A stretch of 64,000 bases of DNA from Roseomonas sp. KE0001 (GCF_016107285.1 NZ_RCVQ01000003.1:124001-188000); one strand, 5' to 3'. Positions 18,714 to 27,185 are shown, numbered from the stretch's first letter. The notes: generated by a model not told the origin, from the sequence alone. A program made the numbers and translations.

Positions 18714-19778
18714 ATGTTGCGGAGACATCTGGGCGCCATCGGGCTGTTCGCCGCGGGCCTGGCGCTTTTCCCGGCCCTGTCGACCGGCCCGGCCCTGGCG
18801 CAGGGGCGCGACCTGACCATCGTCTCCTGGGGCGGCGCCTATCAGGACGCGCAGCGGGAGATCTTCTTCCGCCCCTTCCAGCAGCAGAGCGGCGCGCGCC
18901 TCCTGGAGGAGACCTGGGACGGCGGTGTCGGTGTGCTGCGCGCCAAGATCCAGTCCGGCGCCAACAACTGGGACCTCGTTCAGGTGGAGAGCGAGGAGCT
19001 CCTGATCGGCTGCGAGGAAGGGCTGTTCGAGAAGATGGACTTCGCCGCCATCGGCGGCCGGGACCGCTACATCCCGCAGGCGGTCAGCGAATGCGGCGTC
19101 GGCAACATCCTCTATTCCTTCGTCCTCGCCTATGACCGGGCGCGCACCGCCGAGGGGCCCAAGAGCTGGGCCGAGTTCTTCGACACGAAGCTGTTCCCCG
19201 GCAAGCGCGGGCTGCGGCGCGGCCCCAAGACCACGCTGGAGATCGCCCTCCTGGCCGATGGCGTGGCGCCGGGCGAGGTCTACAAGCTGCTCGGCACCAA
19301 TGCCGGGGTGGACCGCGCCTTCCGCAAGCTGGATTCGATCAAGCAGGACATCGTCTGGTGGGAGCGCGGCAGCCAGCCGGCGCAACTGCTGGCCAGCGGC
19401 GAGGTCGCCATGACCAACGCGTACAACGGCCGCATCACCGCCGCCAACCAGAATGACGGCCGCAATTTCGGCATCGCCTGGGCGCAGAATCTCTACACCC
19501 TGGATTCCTGGGTCATCATGAAGGACAGCCCGAACAAATCGCGGGCCCAGGCCTTCCTGAAGTTCGTCGGCGAGCCCCGGGTCGCGGCCGAGCTGCCGCC
19601 GCGCATTGCCTATGGCCCGACGGTGAAGGGCGCCAACGAGCTGGTCTCCCCGGAGGTGCTGGCCAACCTGCCGACGGCGCCGGCGAATGCCGCCAGCGCG
19701 CTCGAGATCAGTGACCGGTTCTGGCTCGACAATCTCGACAAGCTGAGTCAGCGCTTCAACAACTGGCTGTCGCGCTGA
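18714..19778 (+). CDS. PotD-like ABC transporter substrate-binding protein
   Basis: Periplasmic receptor of 354 residues. A signal peptide ends near residue 30 (STGPALAQG), and the mature N-terminus LTIVSWGGAYQDAQRE is typical of the polyamine/opine receptor family. The later segment IVWWERGSQPAQLLASGEVAMT is the family ligand-gating region. CAGGAAGG lies nine bases before ATG 18714. Two permease genes follow directly. The 295 bp between it and the divergent dctP hold a promoter region for each, with no clear operator. Confidence 0.91.
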   Translation: MLRRHLGAIGLFAAGLALFPALSTGPALAQGRDLTIVSWGGAYQDAQREIFFRPFQQQSGARLLEETWDGGVGVLRAKIQSGANNWDLVQVESEELLIGCEEGLFEKMDFAAIGGRDRYIPQAVSECGVGNILYSFVLAYDRARTAEGPKSWAEFFDTKLFPGKRGLRRGPKTTLEIALLADGVAPGEVYKLLGTNAGVDRAFRKLDSIKQDIVWWERGSQPAQLLASGEVAMTNAYNGRITAANQNDGRNFGIAWAQNLYTLDSWVIMKDSPNKSRAQAFLKFVGEPRVAAELPPRIAYGPTVKGANELVSPEVLANLPTAPANAASALEISDRFWLDNLDKLSQRFNNWLSR

Positions 19779-19780
19779 CC

Positions 19781-20974
19781 TTGTCCGCGCGCTGGAAGGC
19801 GGCGGCGCTGGTCGCGCCGCTGCTGCTGTTCCTCCTGGCGGTCTTCATCCTGCCAATCGGCGCTTTTCTCCTGCGCGCCGTGCAGGAGAGCGATGTCGCG
19901 CCCGTGCTGCCGCGCACCGTCTCCGCCCTCGCCGGCTGGGACGGGGCGGGGCTGCCCGGCAACGACGCCTTCGCCGCCGTGATCGAGGATCTGCGCGAGG
20001 CGCGCGAGCGCGACCGGGCGGCGGGGGGCGGCGAGATCGCCCGCGCCTCGGCCCGGCTGAACGCCGACTGGCCGGGCTTCCGCAGCCTGCTGCCGATGAC
20101 GGCGCGCCGTGTCGCGCAGGAGCTTGAGGGCGCCCCGCGCGAGGCCCTCGCCGGCATCAGCGAGGACTGGGCCACGCCCGAGCCCTGGGCCGCGATCCGC
20201 CGCGCCGGCGGGCCGGTCTCGGACTTCAACCTGCTGGCCGTGCTCGATCTGAAGCGGGACGCGGCGGGCCACATCGCCGCCGCGCCGCCGGACCAGGCGA
20301 TCTTCCGCGGCATCCTGTGGCGCACCCTCTGGATCGGCGCCCTGGCGACGCTGCTCTGTCTCGCCATCGGCTATCCGCTGGCCTGGCTGATCGCGACGGC
20401 GCCGCCGCGCCTGGTGCCCTGGCTGCTGGCCGGCGTGCTGCTGCCCTTCTGGACCAGCCTGATCGTCCGCACCGCCGCCTGGATGGTGCTGCTGCAGCGC
20501 GAGGGCGTGCTGAACGCCGCGCTGCAGGCGCTGCGGCTGACCTCGGAGCCGCTGCCGCTGCTGTTCAACCGGGGCTCGGTGCTGCTGGCCATGGTGCATA
20601 TCCTGCTGCCGTTCATGGTGCTGCCGATCTATGCCAGCCTGAAGGCGCTGGACTGGCGCCTGCCCCGCGCCGCGCGCTCGCTCGGCGCCTCGCCCCTGCG
20701 GGCCTTCCTGCGGGTCTCGCTGCCGCTCTCCCTGCCGGGGGTGGGGGCGGGCTGCCTGCTGGTCTTCATCCAGGCGCTGGGCTTCTACGTGACCCCGGCG
20801 CTGCTCGGCGGGGCCAATGACCAGATGCTGCCCTATTTCGTCGCCTTCTATGCCTCGCGCACCGTCAACTGGGGCATGGCGGCGGCGCTCTCCTGCCTGA
20901 TCCTGCTCGCCGTCGCCGTCATCCTGGCGGTCTATGGAAAGCTGATCGGCTTCTCGCGGATGCGTCCCGCATGA
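19781..20974 (+). CDS. PotB-like ABC transporter permease with long periplasmic insertion
   Basis: Inner-membrane permease of 397 residues. TM1 (about residues 8-30) is followed by a roughly 135-residue hydrophilic, helix-rich insertion before the five-TM core, where plain PotB proteins have a short loop. The EAA-type loop reads AARSLGASPLRAFLRVSLPLSLPG near residue 300. The start is unusual: TTG at 19781, two bases after the receptor stop; the next ATG lies far inside the insertion. It overlaps potC by ATGA. Long-loop PotB relatives exist in alphaproteobacteria; the loop function is not known to me. Confidence 0.88.
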   Translation: MSARWKAAALVAPLLLFLLAVFILPIGAFLLRAVQESDVAPVLPRTVSALAGWDGAGLPGNDAFAAVIEDLREARERDRAAGGGEIARASARLNADWPGFRSLLPMTARRVAQELEGAPREALAGISEDWATPEPWAAIRRAGGPVSDFNLLAVLDLKRDAAGHIAAAPPDQAIFRGILWRTLWIGALATLLCLAIGYPLAWLIATAPPRLVPWLLAGVLLPFWTSLIVRTAAWMVLLQREGVLNAALQALRLTSEPLPLLFNRGSVLLAMVHILLPFMVLPIYASLKALDWRLPRAARSLGASPLRAFLRVSLPLSLPGVGAGCLLVFIQALGFYVTPALLGGANDQMLPYFVAFYASRTVNWGMAAALSCLILLAVAVILAVYGKLIGFSRMRPA

Positions 20975-21747
20975 TAGCGACCTCACGCCTCGCGCTCTGG
21001 ATCTTCGGCCTGCTGGCGCTGGTCTTCCTGCTGGCGCCGGTGCTGCTGATCCTGCCGCTCTCCTTCTCGGCCGGGTCCTTCCTCTACTATCCGCTGCCCG
21101 GCCTGTCCTTCCGCTGGTACGCCGATTTCTGGACCTCCGGCTTCTGGCTGCCGGCGCTGTGGAACAGCCTGCGCCTCGGCACGGTGGCGGCGCTGCTCGC
21201 GGGCGTGCTCGGCACCCTGGCCGCCTTCGGCCTCTGGCGCGGCAACTTCCCCGGCCAGCGCCTGGTGATGGCGGTGCTGCTGGCGCCGATGGTGGTGCCG
21301 GTGGTCATCGTCGCCGTGGCGCTGCTGCTGGCCTTCGGGCCGCTGGGCCTGACCAACAGCTTCCTCGGCCTGGTGCTGGGTCACGCCGCGCTGGGCGCGC
21401 CCTTCGTCCTCGTCACCGTGCTGGCCGCGCTGCAGCAGTTCGACGCGGTGCAGCTCCGCGCCGCCGCCGCCTGCGGCGCCTCGCCGCTGCGGGCCTTCCT
21501 GCGCGTCTGCCTGCCGCAGATCATGCCCGGCGTGGCGGCCGGCGCCATCTTCGCCTTCGCCACCTCGCTCGACGAGGTGGTGGTGACGCTCTTTCTCGCC
21601 GGTCCGGCGCAGCGCACCCTGCCGCGGCAGATGTTCTCCGGGCTGAACGATTCCATCAGCCTGACCATCATGGCGGCGGCCATGGTGATGGTGCTGCTCT
21701 CGGCCCTGCTGCTGCTGGCGGTCACGCTGCTGCGCCGCAAGCGGTAG
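20971..21747 (+). CDS. PotC-like ABC transporter permease
   Basis: Second permease of the importer, 258 residues, six TM segments, with the EAA loop AACGASPLRAFLRVCLPQIMPG near residue 165. The start overlaps the potB-like stop in ATGATAG, so the two are translationally coupled. No ATPase gene follows; the operon ends tail to tail with the SMR gene. The PotA-type ATPase at 10962 is the probable energy source. Confidence 0.91.
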   Translation: MIATSRLALWIFGLLALVFLLAPVLLILPLSFSAGSFLYYPLPGLSFRWYADFWTSGFWLPALWNSLRLGTVAALLAGVLGTLAAFGLWRGNFPGQRLVMAVLLAPMVVPVVIVAVALLLAFGPLGLTNSFLGLVLGHAALGAPFVLVTVLAALQQFDAVQLRAAAACGASPLRAFLRVCLPQIMPGVAAGAIFAFATSLDEVVVTLFLAGPAQRTLPRQMFSGLNDSISLTIMAAAMVMVLLSALLLLAVTLLRRKR

Positions 21748-21753
21748 GCGCGC

Positions 21754-22083
21754 TCAATGCCCGGTGCCGGAGAGCAGGTTGATGACCAGCACCCCGGCCA
21801 GGATGAGCCCGATCCCGGCCAGGGCCGCGGCGTCCAGCCGCTGCCCGAAGCCGATCCAGCCGACCAGCGCGATCAGCACGATGCCGATGCCGGACCAGAG
21901 GGCATAGGCGATGCCCATCGGCAGGCCGCGCGTCAGGGCCTGCGCCAGGAACCAGAAGGCGCCGGCATAGCCCAGCACCACCACCACCGAGGGCCACGGC
22001 CGGGTGAAGCCGCGCGAGGCGTTGAGGGCGGAGGTGGCGATGACCTCGAGCAGGATGGCGAGGCCCAGATACAGGTGCTGCAT
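21754..22083 (-). CDS. Small multidrug resistance (SMR/EmrE-type) efflux protein
   Basis: Four-TM proton-coupled exporter of 109 residues, the standard length. The essential membrane Glu is at residue 13 (AILLEVIATSAL). GMAYALWSGIG-type sequence (here GIAYALWSGIGIV) is the family hallmark in TM3, and the Trp that follows is also kept. AGGAGCGGGGC precedes ATG 22083. It probably exports quaternary cations or, in some subfamilies, guanidinium; the sequence fits the EmrE branch better than SugE. Confidence 0.9.
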   Translation of the reverse strand: MQHLYLGLAILLEVIATSALNASRGFTRPWPSVVVVLGYAGAFWFLAQALTRGLPMGIAYALWSGIGIVLIALVGWIGFGQRLDAAALAGIGLILAGVLVINLLSGTGH

Positions 22084-22187
22084 GCCCCGCTCCTGCCGGC
22101 GCCACCCGGGGCGGTCAAGTTGCGGAGGCGGGTGCATCCCCTCCGGCGGCGGCGAGTTACGGCCCTGTCATCCCTGGGAGAAGCACC

Positions 22188-22946
22188 ATGACCCTCGCAC
22201 CTCCGAGTCTCGGACCGAACCGTCGGGGCGCCCTGGCGCTGGGCGCCGCCCTGCTGGCCGCCGGCACCCTGGCCGCCCCACGGCGCCTCTTCGCCCAGGC
22301 CGCGACCCCGCCGGCCTCCGGCCCCTATTCCTTGCCGGCGCTGCCCTATGCCGCCAATGCGCTGGAGCCGCATATCGACGCCGCCACCATGGAGCTTCAT
22401 CACGGCAAGCATCACGCGGCCTATGTGACCAATCTGAACAACGCGCTGAAGGACCATGGCCAGCTCGCCGGCATGAAGCTGGAGGAGCTGCTCACCAAGC
22501 TTCCCGAGGCGCCCGAGGCGGTGCGCACGGCGCTGCGCAACAATGGTGGCGGCCATGCCAACCACGCCATGTTCTGGCAGATCATGGGCCCCGGCGGCGG
22601 CACGCCCTCCGGCGAGCTGGCCCAGGCGATCGACCGCGACCTGGGCGGGCTCGACAAGATGAAGACCGATTTCAACGCCGCCGGCGGACGCGTGTTCGGC
22701 TCGGGCTGGGTCTTCGTCACCGTCGACCGCGAGGGCAAGCTGGCCCTGACCTCGCGCCCGAACCAGGACACGCCGCTGATGGACGGCCAGCGGGTGCTGA
22801 TGGGCAACGACGTCTGGGAGCACGCCTACTACCTGAAGTACAACAACCGCCGGCCCGAATATCTGGCGGCGTGGTGGAACGTGGTGGACTGGGCCAAGGT
22901 CGGGCAGCGCTACGCCGCCGCCAAGGCCGGCACGCTGGCGATCTAG
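22188..22946 (+). CDS. Fe/Mn superoxide dismutase with an export signal
   Basis: Superoxide dismutase of 252 residues, about 45 longer than cytosolic forms because of an N-terminal Tat-like leader (NRRGALALGAALLAAG, cleavage near AQA at 38-39). Metal ligands are His71 (MELHHGKHH), His126 (GGHANHAMFW), and Asp and His in NDVWEHAYY. GGHANH suggests a Mn or cambialistic form. GGGAG precedes ATG 22188. The leader would place it in the periplasm, where SODs are more often Cu/Zn enzymes. It is divergent from the SMR gene and looks monocistronic. Confidence 0.92.
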   Translation: MTLAPPSLGPNRRGALALGAALLAAGTLAAPRRLFAQAATPPASGPYSLPALPYAANALEPHIDAATMELHHGKHHAAYVTNLNNALKDHGQLAGMKLEELLTKLPEAPEAVRTALRNNGGGHANHAMFWQIMGPGGGTPSGELAQAIDRDLGGLDKMKTDFNAAGGRVFGSGWVFVTVDREGKLALTSRPNQDTPLMDGQRVLMGNDVWEHAYYLKYNNRRPEYLAAWWNVVDWAKVGQRYAAAKAGTLAI

Positions 22947-23012
22947 GCCGGAGCGGGAACCGGGCGGGATCGGCCCCGGCCGGGTGGTCGGCGCCGATTC
23001 CGATGGAACGCC

Positions 23013-23732
23013 TCAGCCGAGGAAGAAGCGCCAGAGCAAGGGCAGCAGGAGCGCGCTGATCAGCGCGTTCAGCCCCATGGCCATGCCGCTGAAGGCCCCG
23101 GCGGTGGCGTTCACCGAGATCGCGCGCGCCGTGCCGATGCCGTGCGCGGCGGTGCCCATGGCCAGGCCCCGGGCGCGCCAGTCCCGCACCCGGGCAAGGT
23201 TCAGCATCGCCGGGCCAAGCGTCGCCCCGGTCACGCCCGAGCCCAGCACCACCGCCGCCGTCAGCCCCGGCAGGCCACCGATCTGCTCGGCGATGCCCAT
23301 GGCCACCGGCATGGTGACGGAGCGGGGCGCCAGGCTGGCGGTCACCTCCGGCGCGGCCCGCAGCAGCAGCGCGAAGGCCACGCCGGAGAAGGCGGCGGCC
23401 AGTCCGCCGCAGGCGATCGCCAGCAGCGCGGCGAGGGCGGAGCTGCGCACATGGTGCCATTGCCGGTAGAGCGGCACGGCCAGCGCCACGGTGGCGGGCC
23501 CGAGCAGGAAGTGCACAAACTGCGCGCCCTGGAAATAGGCGCGGTAATCCACCCCGGCGGCGAGCAGCAGACCGGCGAGCAGGATGACGGCCAGCAGCAC
23601 CGGATTGGCCACCGGATGCCAGCGGCACAGCGCGGCGAGGCGCAGCCCGGCCAGCCAGGCGAGGAGGGTGGCGGTCAGCGCCGCCAGCGGATCGCGCGCC
23701 AGATAGACCCAGATCTCGGTAAGGTCGACCAT
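23013..23732 (-). CDS. lrgB: LrgB/CidB-family membrane protein
   Basis: Hydrophobic protein of 239 residues with about seven TM segments. It has the LrgB signatures SVTMPVAMGIAEQIGG, VVLGSGVTGATLGP and GTAAHGIGTARAI. LrgAB/CidAB modulate murein hydrolase activity and, in several bacteria and plant plastids, move pyruvate or glycolate. ATG 23732 shares one base with the lrgA stop (TGATG), so it is coupled to lrgA. Confidence 0.92.
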   Translation of the reverse strand: MVDLTEIWVYLARDPLAALTATLLAWLAGLRLAALCRWHPVANPVLLAVILLAGLLLAAGVDYRAYFQGAQFVHFLLGPATVALAVPLYRQWHHVRSSALAALLAIACGGLAAAFSGVAFALLLRAAPEVTASLAPRSVTMPVAMGIAEQIGGLPGLTAAVVLGSGVTGATLGPAMLNLARVRDWRARGLAMGTAAHGIGTARAISVNATAGAFSGMAMGLNALISALLLPLLWRFFLG

Positions 23733-24103
23733 CAGCCGAGCCGCCGCATCAGAAGCTGGGCCAGCAGCCCGGTGACGGCGATGCCGATCAGCGTGCCGGC
23801 CAGGATCGCCAGGGCCAGCGGCGCCCAGTCCCGCGCCAGCTGCGGCAGGAAGACCACGATGCCGACCCCGGCGGGCACGAAGAGCAGGCCGAGATGGCGC
23901 AGCACCGCATCTGCCGTGCCGCCGAGACCGGGCGCGCCGGGATCGGTGCCGCCGGCGCCGGGGGACCAGCGGTCGCGCAGCAGCAACCCGGCGAAGAGCA
24001 GGGCCATGCCGAGGACCGGGCCGGGCACGGGCAGGTGCAGCGCGCGGGCCAGCAACTCGCCGAGCAACTGGCAGAGGAGGAGGATGGTCATGCCGCCGAT
24101 CAT
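23732..24103 (-). CDS. lrgA: LrgA/CidA-family holin-like protein
   Basis: Small membrane protein of 123 residues with four TM segments and the family motif LPVPGPVLGMALLFAGLL near residue 25. I start it at ATG 24103, which has GGAG nine bases upstream; 24091 and 24118 are alternatives. A proline-rich insertion (residues 52-68, WSPGAGGTDPGAPG) lengthens the loop between TM2 and TM3. It works with LrgB, which follows immediately. The small-RNA candidate at 24255-24390 lies upstream on the same strand and ends in a terminator before this gene. Confidence 0.88.
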   Translation of the reverse strand: MIGGMTILLLCQLLGELLARALHLPVPGPVLGMALLFAGLLLRDRWSPGAGGTDPGAPGLGGTADAVLRHLGLLFVPAGVGIVVFLPQLARDWAPLALAILAGTLIGIAVTGLLAQLLMRRLG

Positions 24104-24254
24104 GGCGCGGCACTCCATCGCAGGACGGCAGGCGGGCGCAGGACGGCAGGCTGGACAGGCACGGGCAGGCTCCCCGGTTGATGGTGCACTGCGCCTAGAC
24201 TTCCTCCCCGCCCGCCTGGAACGCCATCCCCGCTTTGCGCGGGGCGGCGTCAAG

Positions 24255-24286
24255 AAAAACGGCAGGCTCCGGGGGGAGCCTGCCGT
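24255..24286 (-). terminator. Intrinsic terminator of the small-RNA candidate
   Basis: A 12-bp perfect stem (24259-24270 with 24275-24286) and a four-base loop, followed on the minus strand by TTTTT. It is the best intrinsic terminator in the window and has no protein-coding gene upstream on that strand. Confidence 0.85.
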
Positions 24287-24390
24287 GAAGGTGGCCGTGC
24301 CGGGGAGGGGGCACGGCGTGGTGCCAGGGAGAGTGTGGCACCGAGGAGGAGGACAGGGCCGGGGGGGCGGCCCTGGCGCCATCATGGCGG
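24255..24390 (-). ncRNA. Candidate small RNA with C/U-rich loops (anti-Shine-Dalgarno type)
   Basis: Read on the minus strand this stretch forms four perfect hairpins in series: 24375-24354 (8 bp, loop CCCCCC), 24342-24320 (7 bp, loop CACTCTCCC), 24317-24294 (8 bp, loop CCCTCCCC) and 24286-24259 (12 bp, loop CCCC) followed by five T. The linker 24353-24343 reads TCCTCCTCCTC. Every loop and linker could pair with ribosome-binding sites, as in CcsR and cuckoo-type RNAs of other alphaproteobacteria. No ORF fits. The 5' end is uncertain: it could lie anywhere from about 24376 to 24430. Only the minus strand has a U-tract, which sets the direction. Confidence 0.6.
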
Positions 24391-24502
24391 GAACAGCCTG
24401 CCATTCCCTTAAGACGCGGCGGGAAATTGGCCGCGCCCCCTTGCCGGACGGCGCCGTCTCGCCAACCCTCCGGCGGGACAGGATCGGGAGGAGAGCAAGG
24501 TC

Positions 24503-25723
24503 ATGACATCGCCGGCCAAGCCGCCAGCAACGCGGCTGCCGCTCACGGGGCTGCCGCTCACGGGACTAAAGGTGCTGGAACTCGGGCACTACATCGCGGG
24601 GCCCTTCGCCACCCGCCTGCTGGCCGACATGGGCGCCGAGGTGGTGAAGGTGGAGCCGCCCGAGGGCGACCCCATCCGCGGCTGGGGCAGCCGGCACAAC
24701 GGGCATCCGGTCTGGTTCAGCATCCATGGCCGCAACAAGCTCTCCGTCACCCTCGACCTCAAGAACCCGCGCGACCAGGCGCGGCTGCTGAAGCTCGCCG
24801 CCCGCGCGGACGCGCTGGTGGAGAACTTCCGCCCCGGCTACCTGGAGCGCATCGGCCTCGGCCCCGACCGCCTGCGGGAGGCCAACCCGCGCCTCGTCAT
24901 CGCCCGCGTCTCCGGCTACGGGCAGGACGGGCCCTATCGCGACAAGCCCGCCTTCGGCGCCATCGGGGAGGCCATGGGGGGTCTGCGGCACCTCACCGCC
25001 AATCCCGGCCAGACCGAGCTGCCGCCGCCGCGCTGCGGCCTCTCGATCAGCGACGACCTGGCCGGGATGTATGCCGCCATGGCCGTGGTCTCGGCCTGCT
25101 GGGGGCGGGATGCGGGCGAGGGGGGCGGCGGGCGCACCATCGACATCAACCTGGTCGACAGCGTCTTCAGCCTGAGCGAGGGCATCCTTCCGGAATACGG
25201 GCTGACCGGGAAGATCCGGCAACCGGCGGGCGCCGCCATCCCGACCGCGGCGCCGACCAACACCTATCCCTGCGCCGACGGCAAGTGGCTCTGCGTCGCC
25301 GGCAATTCGGACTTCATCTTCCGCCGGCTGATGGCCGCCATCGGCCGGCCGGATCTCGCCGACGATCCGCGCATGGCCGACAATGGCGGGCGTTGCGCCC
25401 ATGCGGCGGAGCTGGACGCCGCCATCGCCGACTGGACCCGCACCCTGCCCGCCCGCGAGGCGCAGGAGCGGCTGGAGGCGGTGGACGTGCCCTGCTCGCG
25501 CCTCTTCGATATCCGCGACATCGCCGAGGACCCGCATTTCCTCGCCCGCGATTCGGTGATGCCGGTCGATGACCCGCTGCTCGGCCCCGTGCTGCACCCG
25601 GCGGCGCCCTTCCGCTTCGACGGCGTCACCCCGCGCGAGATGGTGCGCTGGACGGGACCGGCCGCCGGGGCGCACAACGAACAGGTTTTCCAGGACTGGC
25701 TCGGGGAGGAGCAGCAGGCATGA
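24503..25723 (+). CDS. CaiB/BaiF-family (class III) CoA-transferase
   Basis: Cytosolic enzyme of 406 residues that moves CoA between carboxylic acids. Family features are VLELGHYIAGPFATRLLADMGAEV (read as separate blocks near residues 24-46), VENFRPGYLERIGLG, the acceptor Asp in SISDDLAGMYA near residue 189, and NTYPCADGKW. The leader has a short repeat PLTGLPLTGL. GGGAGGAG precedes ATG 24503. It overlaps the HMG-CoA lyase gene by ATGA, so the pair probably activates and then cleaves one organic acid. Confidence 0.92.
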   Translation: MTSPAKPPATRLPLTGLPLTGLKVLELGHYIAGPFATRLLADMGAEVVKVEPPEGDPIRGWGSRHNGHPVWFSIHGRNKLSVTLDLKNPRDQARLLKLAARADALVENFRPGYLERIGLGPDRLREANPRLVIARVSGYGQDGPYRDKPAFGAIGEAMGGLRHLTANPGQTELPPPRCGLSISDDLAGMYAAMAVVSACWGRDAGEGGGGRTIDINLVDSVFSLSEGILPEYGLTGKIRQPAGAAIPTAAPTNTYPCADGKWLCVAGNSDFIFRRLMAAIGRPDLADDPRMADNGGRCAHAAELDAAIADWTRTLPAREAQERLEAVDVPCSRLFDIRDIAEDPHFLARDSVMPVDDPLLGPVLHPAAPFRFDGVTPREMVRWTGPAAGAHNEQVFQDWLGEEQQA

Positions 25724-26619
25724 CGGACAGCGTCACCATCAGCGAGGTCGCCCCGCGCGACGGGCTGCAATCCATCGGCCCCTTCGTGCCGACCGAACGC
25801 AAGATCGAGATGGTCCGCGCGCTGCACGCGGCCGGGTTGCGGCGCATGGAGGTGGGCAGCTTCGTCAGCCCCCGCCACGTGCCGCAGATGGCCGACACGG
25901 CGGAGGTGCTGAAGGCGGCCAAGGCGCTGCCCGGCCTCGAATGCACCGTGCTGGTGCCGAACCGCAAGGGCTTCGACCTGGCCATGGCGGCGGGCGCCGA
26001 CCGGCTCGGCTTCTTCATGTCCGTCACCGAGGCGCACAACAAGGCCAACCTGAACCGCAGCCGGGCCGAGAGCCTGGCCGAGCTCTCGGAGCTGGTGCGC
26101 GAGGGCGCGGCGGCGGGTGTGGCGATGCGCTTCAACCTCTCCTGCGCCTTCCACTGCCCCTTCGAGGGGGTGGTGCCGCAGGCGGCGGCGCTGGAGATGG
26201 TCGGGCGCGCCGCCGCGCTCGATCCGGGGATGGAGATCGGCATCGCCGACACCACCGGAAACGCCGCGCCCGATCAGGTGGCGGAGGTCTTCCGGCAGGC
26301 GCTGGCGCGGCACGGCAACCCGCTCGCCTACCACGGCCACGACACCTATGGCCTGGGCGTCGCCAATGCGCTGGCCGCCTTCGAGGCCGGCTGCCGGGTC
26401 TTCGACGGTGCCGCCGGCGGCCTGGGCGGCTGCCCCTTCGCCCCCGGCGCGACCGGCAACACCGCGACGGAGGACCTCGTCTGGATGTTCCACCGGATGG
26501 GCGTCGCGACCGGCATCGACTGGACGAGGCTGCTCGTCGCGGCCGATCTCTGCGCCGCCGTGCCCGGTGGCACGCCGGGCGGGCGGATGCGCGGCGTGCC
26601 GGCGGCGCGGGCGGCGTGA
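25720..26619 (+). CDS. Hydroxymethylglutaryl-CoA lyase-family protein
   Basis: TIM-barrel lyase of 299 residues. It shows EVAPRDGLQ at the metal/substrate site, EVGSFVSP, and the HGHDTYGLG block (here YHGHDTYGLGVANAL) with metal-binding His. The C-terminal GGLGGCPFAPGATGN carries the catalytic Cys of the family. HMG-CoA lyases yield acetoacetate and acetyl-CoA; relatives cleave 3-hydroxy-3-methyl acids such as citramalyl-CoA. Coupling to a CoA-transferase, rather than to leucine-pathway carboxylase genes, suggests a dedicated acid-catabolic pair. Confidence 0.9.
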   Translation: MTDSVTISEVAPRDGLQSIGPFVPTERKIEMVRALHAAGLRRMEVGSFVSPRHVPQMADTAEVLKAAKALPGLECTVLVPNRKGFDLAMAAGADRLGFFMSVTEAHNKANLNRSRAESLAELSELVREGAAAGVAMRFNLSCAFHCPFEGVVPQAAALEMVGRAAALDPGMEIGIADTTGNAAPDQVAEVFRQALARHGNPLAYHGHDTYGLGVANALAAFEAGCRVFDGAAGGLGGCPFAPGATGNTATEDLVWMFHRMGVATGIDWTRLLVAADLCAAVPGGTPGGRMRGVPAARAA

Positions 26620-26666
26620 CGCGGCGCCCCGCGGCGGGCCAGGGGTGGCGGTAGGCGGCCCGCGCG

Positions 26667-27185
26667 ATGGCTGACAGGCGCCGTCCCGGCCTCCGCCGGC
26701 TCTGGCCGCTCATCCTGCCTCTCCTGCTCATGGCCTGCGGCGGTTCCCCTTCCGGCCCGGTGCTGGGCGCGGCGGCGCTGCGCGAGCCGGTCACCTGCGT
26801 GCCCTATGCCCGGGCGCGCTCCGGCATCGACCTGCGCGGCGATGCCTGGGAGTGGTGGGGGGCGGCCGCAGGGCGCTACGGGCGCGGCCGGGCCCCGCGG
26901 CCGGGCAGCATCCTGGTGATCGACCGCTCGGCCCGGCTGCGGGATGGGCATCTGGCGGTGGTCAGCCGCGTCCTCTCGGCGCGGGAGATCCGGGTGGACC
27001 ACGCCAACTGGGCCAGCGGCCGGCTGAAGGGCCGCATCATGCGCGACCAACCGGTGCGCGACGTCTCGGCGGCGAATGACTGGTCCCTGGTCCGGGTCTG
27101 GTATCCGCCGGCCGACGGCTACGGCGTCACCAGCTATCCCGCCGCCGGCTTCATCCATCCCGCCGGCGCCTGGGCGGCGCGCTGA
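26667..27185 (+). CDS. CHAP-domain lipoprotein, putative peptidoglycan amidase/endopeptidase
   Basis: A 172-residue outer-envelope protein with a basic start, hydrophobic stretch and lipobox LLMAC (Cys24). A compact CHAP domain follows with Cys44 (VTCVPYAR), His95 (DGHLAVV) and a polar third residue near Asn114 (HANWASG). CHAP enzymes cut peptidoglycan amide bonds. The preceding HMG-CoA lyase gene ends 47 bases upstream, but there is no functional link. The ribosome-binding site before ATG 26667 is weak. Confidence 0.82.
   Translation: MADRRRPGLRRLWPLILPLLLMACGGSPSGPVLGAAALREPVTCVPYARARSGIDLRGDAWEWWGAAAGRYGRGRAPRPGSILVIDRSARLRDGHLAVVSRVLSAREIRVDHANWASGRLKGRIMRDQPVRDVSAANDWSLVRVWYPPADGYGVTSYPAAGFIHPAGAWAAR

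Noticed and set aside
24119-24152. Short direct repeat GCAGGACGGCAGGC twice
   Set aside because: Only two units of 14 bases in GC-rich sequence with no linked feature; likely chance or slippage.
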